Origin: Pseudomonadota bacterium | Lineage (GTDB): Bacteria > Pseudomonadota > Alphaproteobacteria > Rhizobiales > Xanthobacteraceae | Direction: 5' to 3' | Assembly (NCBI GenBank): GCA_963205465.1 | Contig: CAUJKG010000132.1 | Span: 1 to 6,944 of the forward strand | Length of the DNA stretch: 6,944 bases | Shown here: piece by piece, positions 1-4,718 of the stretch | Layout: each line of letters begins with the position of its first letter | Position numbering within the stretch: the stretch's first letter is position 1 | The notes under the pieces: generated by a model | Database searches by the model: none | Seen by the model: only the letters and a program-made list of their open reading frames with translations | Told to the model about the DNA's origin: nothing | Made by a program: the position numbers and the translations under genes

Positions 1-825
1 GGCGGCACCGGACTGGGCCGCGCGATGAGTGAGAAATTTCTCTCGCTTGGTGCCGAGGTTGCGATATGCGGCCGCCGCAAGCAGGTCTGCGAGGACACCG
101 CGGCCGCGCTCATGAAAGCGCATGGCGGCAAGGTGACGGCCTATGGTGTCGATATCCGCGACGCCGCGGCAGTCGATGTGATGGTCGGCGAAATCTTCCA
201 GCAAGCGCCGCTCACGGGGCTCGTGAACAATGCCGCAGGCAATTTCATCTCGCGCACCGAAGACTTGTCTCCGAACGGCTTCGATGCGGTCGCGAATATC
301 GTGATGCGCGGCACGTTCTACGTCACCCATGCGGTCGGCAAGCGCTGGATTGCGGGCAAGCAGAAGGGAAGCGTGCTCTCGATTTCAGTGACTTGGGTGC
401 GCAATGGCGGCCCCTTCGTGGTGCCTTCCACCATGAGCAAGGCAGCGGTCGCCGCGATGACGTCGTCGCTCGCTTCCGAGTGGGGGCGTTACGGCATCCG
501 GCTCAACGCGATCGCGCCGGGCGAAATTCCTACCGAAGGCATGAGCAAGCGCTTGAATCCGGGCGAGCAGCCCGGCGCGCGCACTGCCGCGCGCAATCCC
601 ATGGGCCGCCCCGGCACGCTCGAGGAGTTGCAGAACCTCGCGGCGTTCCTGATGTCGCCGGGCTGCGAATGGCTGACCGGCGAAATGATTGCGATGGACG
701 GCGCGCAGGCGCTCGCCACCGGGGGCAATTTCTATGAACTGCGCGAGTGGGGCGACACGGAGTGGAAAGCCGCGCGCGATGCGATCGTCGCGCAAAACCA
801 GAAAGACAAGGCGCAACGCGGATAA
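1..825 (+). CDS. 2,4-dienoyl-CoA reductase-like SDR oxidoreductase (5' end missing)
   Basis: The open frame runs in from the left edge, so the true start lies outside the window; an internal ATG at 25 is not the start because the cofactor motif GGTGLGRAM spans it. The visible 274 residues form a Rossmann short-chain dehydrogenase: the glycine-rich NADP(H) loop, then CGRRK after beta-2, NNAAGNF, SEWGRYGIRLNAIAPGEIPT, and a C-terminal MDGAQAL. Similarity to mitochondrial 2,4-dienoyl-CoA reductase (DECR) is clear: FVVPSxxxK replaces the usual SDR YxxxK, as in DECR, where Ser and Lys act together. Such enzymes reduce 2,4-dienoyl-CoA to 3-enoyl-CoA with NADPH in beta-oxidation of unsaturated fatty acids, in the cytoplasm. 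Two other DECR catalytic positions differ here (Asn to Arg at 307-309, Tyr to Trp at 394-396), so the exact substrate is uncertain. Family assignment is firm; the reaction is an inference. Confidence 0.9.
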   Translation, partial: GGTGLGRAMSEKFLSLGAEVAICGRRKQVCEDTAAALMKAHGGKVTAYGVDIRDAAAVDVMVGEIFQQAPLTGLVNNAAGNFISRTEDLSPNGFDAVANIVMRGTFYVTHAVGKRWIAGKQKGSVLSISVTWVRNGGPFVVPSTMSKAAVAAMTSSLASEWGRYGIRLNAIAPGEIPTEGMSKRLNPGEQPGARTAARNPMGRPGTLEELQNLAAFLMSPGCEWLTGEMIAMDGAQALATGGNFYELREWGDTEWKAARDAIVAQNQKDKAQRG

Positions 826-927
826 ACTCTCCGCAACTTTCCGCATAGCGAAACTGTGCAGTTTGCGCTTCGCTTTATGACGCGATGCGTCTAGCTTTCG
901 TCCCAAAGAAAAACTGGGAGGAAAGAA
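826..927. other. Intergenic spacer with two small dyads
   Basis: This 102-base gap lies between the SDR stop and the binding-protein start. It holds an imperfect stem, AGCGAAAC at 847-854 against GTTTGCGCT at 861-869 with one bulged base and a six-base loop, and a second dyad GACGC-GAT-GCGTC at 879-891. Neither is followed by a run of T, so neither is a convincing intrinsic terminator. No good -35/-10 pair is visible, so the downstream gene could be read through from the SDR gene or have a promoter of another class. Confidence 0.4.
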
Positions 928-1902
928 ATGATTGCAAAGTTTCGTTTTGTAGCACTGGCGGTGGCGGCTTTTGCCGCGGGGGCTATGACTGTGCCAGCAA
1001 CGGCACAGGAATACCCGACCCGCAACGTGCGTGTTGTCGTGCCTTATCCGGCGGGCGGTACCACGGACGTGCTCGCGCGCCTGGTCGCTGAACACCTGAC
1101 GAATTCGCTCAAGCATACCTTCATTGTCGATAATCGCCCGGGTGCCGGGACCAATACCGGCACGGGCGATGCGCTGAACGCACCGGCCGACGGCTACACC
1201 ATCCTGATCGTTAGTCCGGCAAACGCCATCAACGCCACCTTGTTCAAGAAGATGCCATTCAACTTCCTCGAACAGGCGACAGGCGTTGCCGGCTTCGCCC
1301 GGGTGCCGAACGTCATGGTCGTCAATCCCAACGTGCCGGTAAAAACGGCCGCCGAGTTCATCGAATGGGCCAAGAAAAATGCCGGCAAAGTCAACTTCGC
1401 TTCTTCGGGGAACGGCTCCTCGATTCATCTTTCCGGCGAGCTTTTCAAGGCGATGACGGGCGTGCAGATGACCCACGTGCCCTACAAAGGTTCGGCTCCG
1501 GCGCTGGTGGATCTGTTGAGCGGGCAGGTGCATGTCATGTTCGACAACCTGCCTTCCGCGATTTCGCATATCCGGGCGGGCAAGTTGCGCGCGCTGGCCG
1601 TGACCAGTGATCAGCCGGCCAAGGCGCTTCCCAATGTGCCGACGCTCGATGCGACCGTGAAGGGCTTTGAAGCAAGCTCCTGGTTCGGGGTGGCGGTTCG
1701 CAAGGGCACGCCGCAGCCGATTATCGACAAGCTCAACAAGGCGGTGAACGAGGCGCTGAAGGATCCGAAAATCCGTTCGCGCATTGAAGATCTCGGCGGC
1801 ATTCCGTTCGAAGTCACGCCTGCGGCCTTCACCAAGTTCATGGTGGACGAAACCAACAAATGGGCGCCGGTCGTCAAGGCCTCGGGCGCCACGGTCGACT
1901 AG
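928..1902 (+). CDS. Bug/TctC-family periplasmic substrate-binding protein
   Basis: The 324-residue product matches the usual length of Bug (tripartite tricarboxylate receptor) proteins. It begins with a signal peptide: basic start MIAKFRF, a hydrophobic alanine-rich core, and a PATA|QEYP cleavage site after about residue 26. Family landmarks follow in order: VVVPYPAGGTTDVLAR near the mature N terminus, DNRPGAGTNTG, PADGYTIL, HVPYKGSAPALVDLLSGQV, AGKLRALAVTS, and the C-terminal WFGVAVRKGTP with PQPIIDKLN. Family members bind small carboxylates or related molecules in a Venus-flytrap cleft in the periplasm. No TctA or TctB membrane subunits lie in the window, so this may be an orphan receptor, as most Bug proteins are. 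The ATG at 928 is fixed by the ribosome-binding site GGGAGGA at 916-922. The ligand cannot be read from sequence; proximity to acyl-CoA genes hints at an organic acid. Confidence 0.95.
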   Translation: MIAKFRFVALAVAAFAAGAMTVPATAQEYPTRNVRVVVPYPAGGTTDVLARLVAEHLTNSLKHTFIVDNRPGAGTNTGTGDALNAPADGYTILIVSPANAINATLFKKMPFNFLEQATGVAGFARVPNVMVVNPNVPVKTAAEFIEWAKKNAGKVNFASSGNGSSIHLSGELFKAMTGVQMTHVPYKGSAPALVDLLSGQVHVMFDNLPSAISHIRAGKLRALAVTSDQPAKALPNVPTLDATVKGFEASSWFGVAVRKGTPQPIIDKLNKAVNEALKDPKIRSRIEDLGGIPFEVTPAAFTKFMVDETNKWAPVVKASGATVD

Positions 1903-1931
1903 GCTTTCTTCCCCCGGAAGGAAAACACGAT

Positions 1932-1961
1932 GCCCCGCGGATAAACCGCGGGGCTTTTTTT
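1932..1961 (+). terminator. Rho-independent terminator after the Bug gene
   Basis: A perfect nine-base stem, GCCCCGCGG at 1932-1940 and CCGCGGGGC at 1946-1954, closes a five-base ATAAA loop. Seven T residues follow directly at 1955-1961. It starts 29 bases past the stop of the binding-protein gene and ends that transcription unit. This is a textbook intrinsic terminator for the plus strand. Confidence 0.95.
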
Positions 1962-2002
1962 GACGGGGAGGGTAGACTAGGGCTGGTACACGGCTCTGTC
2001 AT

Positions 2003-2031
2003 TTGTCCGGGCTCGACGCGCGGGATAAAAT
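2003..2031 (+). promoter_or_regulatory. Probable sigma-70 promoter of the membrane protein/propeller unit
   Basis: TTGTCC at 2003-2008 (four of six -35 consensus bases) is separated by exactly 17 bases from TAAAAT at 2026-2031 (five of six -10 bases). It lies just after the preceding terminator and would start RNA near 2038, about 37 bases before the ATG at 2075. The -10 is embedded in a dyad, CGGGAT-AAA-ATCCCG at 2021-2035, which could be an operator or chance. The match is by eye against consensus only. Confidence 0.55.
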
Positions 2032-2074
2032 CCCGTCCATTCCGCGCTGCGCTACCGGAGTGACGAGCAGACCG

Positions 2075-2611
2075 ATGACCGAGACGGAAAGCCCGCAGCC
2101 TCCCGGCGAAATGCCGCCGAAGAGAAGTTTCATTTCCTCCGAGACGGTTCTCGGCTGGTTGCAACTTGGCGCGCTGGTAATCGGCGTGGTGGCTTTGTTT
2201 TGGAGTATCTACGTCTATTACGTGCCGCCGCCGCAAGCGGTGGCTGCGGTCGACAGTGGGGTGCACACCATCGGGCAATCGCTGGCCGAGGAAGATTACC
2301 GGAGTTTGCAGGCGCTGAACCGGGCGGTCGATTATGTTTCGATCTATGACGTGAATCATACGAATTTCGAGGAAGGCGCGCGTACGCTGATCTCATTCAT
2401 GGCGGTGCGTTCGGTCGTGCTGAAGCGCCATCGGTTGACAGTGCCGTTCAACGAGTTCTCCGCGGTGTTCGAAGCCTGTCGTGCAATGCCTACACATGAA
2501 AACATCCTGAACTTGCGAAAAGCCGCTGCCGTCTTCGCAGAGCCGCTCGATGAAGCCCTGCAGCGTTTTGCACATGCAAGAAGCGGCCAGCCCGAGTCCG
2601 GCCGGAAGTAA
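2075..2611 (+). CDS. Single-pass membrane protein of unknown function
   Basis: I do not recognise this 178-residue protein. A proline- and charge-rich N terminus of about 23 residues (with KR at 15-16) precedes one strong transmembrane segment at about residues 25-50 (VLGWLQLGALVIGVVALFW then SIYVYYV). A soluble, largely helical region of about 125 residues follows. The positive charges before the helix predict a cytoplasmic N terminus and a periplasmic C-terminal domain. It has one cysteine (residue 135) and no visible enzyme motif. The frame extends upstream to a TTG at 2003 and a GTG at 2060. I prefer the ATG at 2075 because the TTG coincides with the likely -35 box and the upstream extension has no domain character. 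The ribosome-binding site is weak (GGAG at 2057-2060, somewhat far). The next gene starts four bases after its stop, so the two are probably co-transcribed and may act together. Confidence 0.72.
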   Translation: MTETESPQPPGEMPPKRSFISSETVLGWLQLGALVIGVVALFWSIYVYYVPPPQAVAAVDSGVHTIGQSLAEEDYRSLQALNRAVDYVSIYDVNHTNFEEGARTLISFMAVRSVVLKRHRLTVPFNEFSAVFEACRAMPTHENILNLRKAAAVFAEPLDEALQRFAHARSGQPESGRK

Positions 2612-2615
2612 GGCA

Positions 2616-3554
2616 ATGCTCGTGACACGCCGGAGAAGTAAATCGCGCGCCGTTTTCCGGCTATGCAGATCGCTCATCCTGCGCGCGCTTATTGTCGCGA
2701 TGCTGGTTGCTGTCTCGCAGGAAGGACAGGCGCAGAGTCTGCTCGGCGCCAGGCCCGAATATGTCACGCGCGATCTCACCGAAATTCCCAACGCGCAGGC
2801 GTTGCGCGCAACCATCTGGTTGCCGGGGTTGAACGACGGTTACGTGCCGCAGGGTATCGTGCTGATCGGCGAACGGCTTTTCGTTTCCGCCTACAAAAGC
2901 ACCGACCGCAAACAGGACCGCGGACCTTGCCGCCTCTTCGCACTCGACATGCGGACCGGCGCCACGCTCGCGCATCTCGACCTGCCGAAGGCGTGCGGTC
3001 ACGCCGGCGGTCTGGCAAAGGGTGAAGGGCAGACGCTCATCGTGACGGATGCCCGCGTAATTTTTGAAATCGAGCTTGCCGGAGCAGCCGAGAAGTCGCT
3101 GGGCCGCGTGAAGCGGGCCGTCAGGCTCGGCGGTGGCGTGAAAGGCTCGTTTGCGGCAAGCGATAGCGGCGGCTTCTGGATCGGAGAATATGCGCGAAGC
3201 GATGCCGGAAAGATGTTCCGCTTTTCGTGGTCCGCCCTGCAGAAGCAGACGTTGACCGAGGCCGATGCCGTCGAAGTCCTGCCGTCTCCGATCTATGCGC
3301 AAGGGGCGGCGATCGACAGCCACGGTGCGCTCTGGGTCATGCGCAGCGGCTCGAAGTTCGGAGAACTGGTGAAGCTCGACCGCAGGACCGGGGTGGCCGT
3401 CGCGCGTTTCGCGATGCCTGCGGGCGCGGAAGGCATCAGCTTTGCGCCAGACGGCACGCTATGGACGCTTTCGGAGGCAGGCTCGCAGCGCTGGAGCGAG
3501 TGGGCGGCGTTCTATCCGCTGGCGTTCCGCTTCGACCCCAAATTCCTGCGATAG
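2616..3554 (+). CDS. Exported beta-propeller-like protein of unknown function
   Basis: The 312-residue product begins with a long basic n-region (MLVTRRRSKSRAVFRLCRS) and a hydrophobic core LILRALIVAMLVAV, ending in a plausible signal-peptidase site GQA|Q after residue 39. The mature part shows repeated beta-strand blocks typical of propellers of the NHL/SMP-30/lyase type: GYVPQGIVLIGERLFVSAY (about 76-93), GGFWIGEYA (185-193), GAAIDSHGALWVMRSG (230-245) and GAEGISFAPDGTLWTLSEAG (270-289). Cys105 and Cys127 are the only cysteines outside the signal region and could form a disulfide in the periplasm. No catalytic residues are identifiable, so binding or an unrecognised enzyme activity are both open. 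The start at 2616 is chosen because it sits right after the upstream stop with GGAAGTAAGG before it and gives a proper signal peptide. An upstream ATG at 2550 would overlap the previous gene by 62 bases and bury the signal. Confidence 0.78.
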   Translation: MLVTRRRSKSRAVFRLCRSLILRALIVAMLVAVSQEGQAQSLLGARPEYVTRDLTEIPNAQALRATIWLPGLNDGYVPQGIVLIGERLFVSAYKSTDRKQDRGPCRLFALDMRTGATLAHLDLPKACGHAGGLAKGEGQTLIVTDARVIFEIELAGAAEKSLGRVKRAVRLGGGVKGSFAASDSGGFWIGEYARSDAGKMFRFSWSALQKQTLTEADAVEVLPSPIYAQGAAIDSHGALWVMRSGSKFGELVKLDRRTGVAVARFAMPAGAEGISFAPDGTLWTLSEAGSQRWSEWAAFYPLAFRFDPKFLR

Positions 3555-3562
3555 CGAAATCA

Positions 3563-3594
3563 TTCGCGTTGTAGTTTGCTTCCGTTTCGCGTTG
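3563..3594 (+). repeat. Direct repeat of a 9-mer before the small exported proteins
   Basis: TTCGCGTTG occurs at 3563-3571 and again, unchanged, at 3586-3594, a period of 23 bases or about two helical turns. The second copy runs into the possible -35 element at 3592. The spacing and position would suit an activator or repressor site, but a nine-base repeat in this base composition can also be chance. Confidence 0.35.
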
Positions 3595-3620
3595 GCAACT
3601 GCATCATTCCTTCGTTTATG
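3592..3620 (+). promoter_or_regulatory. Possible promoter of the four-cysteine protein pair
   Basis: TTGGCA at 3592-3597 matches five of six -35 bases. A 17-base spacer leads to TTTATG at 3615-3620, a weak -10 with three of six matches. Transcription would start about 18 bases before the start codon at 3645. The spacing is right but the -10 is poor, so this is a tentative call. Confidence 0.4.
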
Positions 3621-3634
3621 TTCTGCGTGATCAT

Positions 3635-3639
3635 GGAGG
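3635..3639 (+). promoter_or_regulatory. Ribosome-binding site that fixes the start at 3645
   Basis: GGAGG sits five bases before the ATG at 3645. It rules out the upstream TTG at 3576 and ATGs at 3618 and 3633 in the same frame, because only the 3645 start leaves a normal signal peptide at the N terminus. Confidence 0.8.
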
Positions 3640-3644
3640 CTTTC

Positions 3645-3956
3645 ATGAAGTTGAAGATTGTCATGCTCCTTTTGCTGGCTATTCCGTTTGTCGGTTCCGC
3701 CCGGGCGCAGGAGCCGCCGAAGTGCAGGGTGGGCGAGACGACGACCATCAAATTCAAGATCGACGGGCAGCCGGAAGTGCTCAGCGATGGCTGGGCTGAA
3801 GTCGGCTCGGAGGCGACGCCATGTGCCGTCACCATGGTCCGCGGAAAAGGCCGTGTGCCGCCCGGCTGCACCGACGGCAAAACAATGGAAGCGACCGGCC
3901 CGATTCAGGACGCCGGATTTCTCATAATGAGAGTCACGTCCGCGCGCTGCTACTGA
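3645..3956 (+). CDS. Small exported four-cysteine protein, paralogue A
   Basis: The 103-residue product has a classic signal peptide, MKLKIVMLLLLAIPFVGSARA|Q, cut after about residue 21. The mature protein of about 82 residues holds four cysteines at 27, 60, 75 and 102 and ends in TSARCY. It resembles the product of the next gene: over the last 45 residues 24 are identical without a gap, including PCxVT, RGKG, a cysteine, GKxM, TG and VTSxRCY. Alternating hydrophobic beta stretches with a central glycine-rich turn would suit a small beta-barrel such as an OB-like fold, with two disulfides formed in the periplasm; that is inference. I recognise no named family. The gene follows the propeller gene by 90 bases and has its own strong ribosome-binding site. 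Confidence 0.82.
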   Translation: MKLKIVMLLLLAIPFVGSARAQEPPKCRVGETTTIKFKIDGQPEVLSDGWAEVGSEATPCAVTMVRGKGRVPPGCTDGKTMEATGPIQDAGFLIMRVTSARCY

Positions 3957-3963
3957 GCGCCAG

Positions 3964-4272
3964 GTGCGAGCTTCGCTTTTAGCCGCCGTATCAGCGCTGC
4001 TTCTATGGAGCGTGGATGCGGCGCATTCCGCATCCTGCAAGGCAGGCGAGGTCGTGACGCTCGAAGGCGAGATCATCATCCCGCCGGTGCGCGACGGCGA
4101 CGAGTGGTTCTGGCCCGGCAAGTTCGCGCAGCAGCCTTGTCAGGTGACGACGCTACGCGGGAAGGGCGCGCTGCCCGCGGAATGCGCGGTCGGAAAGCGC
4201 ATGACGCTTACCGGCCAGGTCACCGACAACGGGGTGCTGATGCTGAACGTGACGTCGATCCGGTGTTACTGA
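3964..4272 (+). CDS. Small exported four-cysteine protein, paralogue B
   Basis: The 102-residue product starts at a GTG seven bases after the stop of paralogue A; no in-frame ATG exists before the signal sequence. The N terminus MRASLLAAVSALLLWSVDAA is a signal peptide, with cleavage in the AAHSA region (residues 20-23). Cysteines at 25, 59, 74 and 101 have the same spacing as in paralogue A apart from one residue between the first two. The shared C-terminal pattern is PCxVTxxRGKG...C...GKxM..TG......VTSxRCY. The N-terminal half has diverged most, notably an aromatic stretch DEWFWPG at 46-52. No strong ribosome-binding site precedes the GTG, so translation is likely coupled to the upstream gene. 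Tandem duplication with divergence is the simplest origin. Its 3' end overlaps the convergent minus-strand gene by seven bases. Confidence 0.8.
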   Translation: MRASLLAAVSALLLWSVDAAHSASCKAGEVVTLEGEIIIPPVRDGDEWFWPGKFAQQPCQVTTLRGKGALPAECAVGKRMTLTGQVTDNGVLMLNVTSIRCY

Positions 4273-4640
4273 GCCGTCCGACCGGACCTTACGATGTGGA
4301 GTTTGCGGCGGCAGCCGGTCGCGTAGGCGGCTTTCTTGCCCTCGATCCAGCGCCGCACGCTTGCGTTCCACTTGTGTGCATTGGCAAGATGCTTCGGATT
4401 GAGCGTGCCGTTGTTGGCGCGCAGGGTGCAGTCGTGCAGCATCATGTGCCCGATCGCTGCCTGTTCGCTGGCCCCGCGGGCAATCTGGTGAATGACCGCC
4501 GGCGGCAGGTTCGACGTATAGAGCGCCAGGATCTCGGCCCGGAGCCGTTCGATATCCTCGGAAATCCGCAGGAGCGGATCGGCCTCGGTGGCGTCCACCT
4601 GTGGATTTGTTTCGTGAAGCCGGGATTGTACTGTCTGCAC
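4266..4640 (-). CDS. Hypothetical protein, convergent with the small exported pair
   Basis: The 124-residue product is not one I recognise. It starts at a GTG (4640) preceded at good spacing by AGGGGGA (plus-strand 4648-4654), which strongly supports it over the overlapping open frames on both strands. Residues about 21-60 look helical and amphipathic (ADPLLRISEDIERLRAEILA, then PPAVIHQIARGA). A His/Met/Cys-containing stretch IGHMMLHDC lies at 63-71. The C terminus is very basic (WNASVRRWIEGKKAAYATGC and RRKLH), giving a net positive charge. There is no signal peptide or transmembrane helix, so it is probably cytoplasmic. It is divergent from the tetR gene and its likely promoter is overlapped by a near-palindrome, so the TetR protein may control it. 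Composition and codon use resemble the neighbours. Confidence 0.68.
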   Translation of the reverse strand: MQTVQSRLHETNPQVDATEADPLLRISEDIERLRAEILALYTSNLPPAVIHQIARGASEQAAIGHMMLHDCTLRANNGTLNPKHLANAHKWNASVRRWIEGKKAAYATGCRRKLHIVRSGRTAQ

Positions 4641-4647
4641 CGGACGA

Positions 4648-4654
4648 TCCCCCT
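4648..4654 (-). promoter_or_regulatory. Ribosome-binding site of the minus-strand hypothetical gene
   Basis: Read on the minus strand this is AGGGGGA, seven bases before the GTG start at 4640-4638. It is the main evidence that the minus-strand frame is translated and that its start is GTG. Confidence 0.7.
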
Positions 4655-4670
4655 GTTTTCCGTCCCTTAT

Positions 4671-4698
4671 TTTCTATCGATCGATCGGTAAGAGTCAA
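4671..4698 (-). promoter_or_regulatory. Probable promoter of the minus-strand gene
   Basis: On the minus strand TTGACT (plus 4698-4693; five of six -35 bases) is followed after 16 bases by TAGAAA (plus 4676-4671; four of six -10 bases). RNA would start near 4663, about 20 bases before the start codon. The spacer is filled by the near-palindrome at 4675-4690. Confidence 0.5.
4675..4690. promoter_or_regulatory. Candidate TetR operator (16-base near-palindrome)
   Basis: TATCGATCGATCGGTA differs from its own reverse complement at only one symmetric pair (position 3 against 14). It lies 29 bases before the tetR start and inside the spacer of the likely divergent promoter. TetR-family regulators commonly bind such 14-20 base dyads between themselves and a divergent gene and repress both. 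The CGATCGATCG core is simple in sequence, so chance is possible. Confidence 0.5.
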
Positions 4699-4718
4699 AC
4701 CCGGTCGGGAGCGCCTGT

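Noticed and set aside
847..869. Stem-loop after the SDR gene as a terminator
   Set aside because: The stem has a bulge, is not very GC-rich and is not followed by a T-run.
385..1569. Long minus-strand open frame (394 codons) across the SDR and binding-protein genes
   Set aside because: It lies antisense to two clearly recognised genes, spans their intergenic gap, and has an arginine/histidine-rich composition typical of the antisense frame of GC-rich genes.
2550..2615. Upstream ATG at 2550 as the start of the propeller gene
   Set aside because: It would overlap the previous gene by 62 bases and push the signal peptide away from the N terminus; the 2616 start fits better.
2661..3323. Minus-strand open frame within the beta-propeller gene
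   Set aside because: Antisense shadow of a gene with a signal peptide and propeller motifs; no start signal.
4276..4287. GTCCG-AC-CGGAC dyad near the convergent 3' ends as a bidirectional terminator
   Set aside because: The stem is only four to five bases and lacks T-runs on either side; it also lies within the minus-strand coding sequence.
4005..4691. Plus-strand open frame overlapping paralogue B and the minus-strand gene
   Set aside because: It is arginine-rich and low in protein-like pattern, conflicts with the better supported 3964-4272 gene in another frame, and has no ribosome-binding site.
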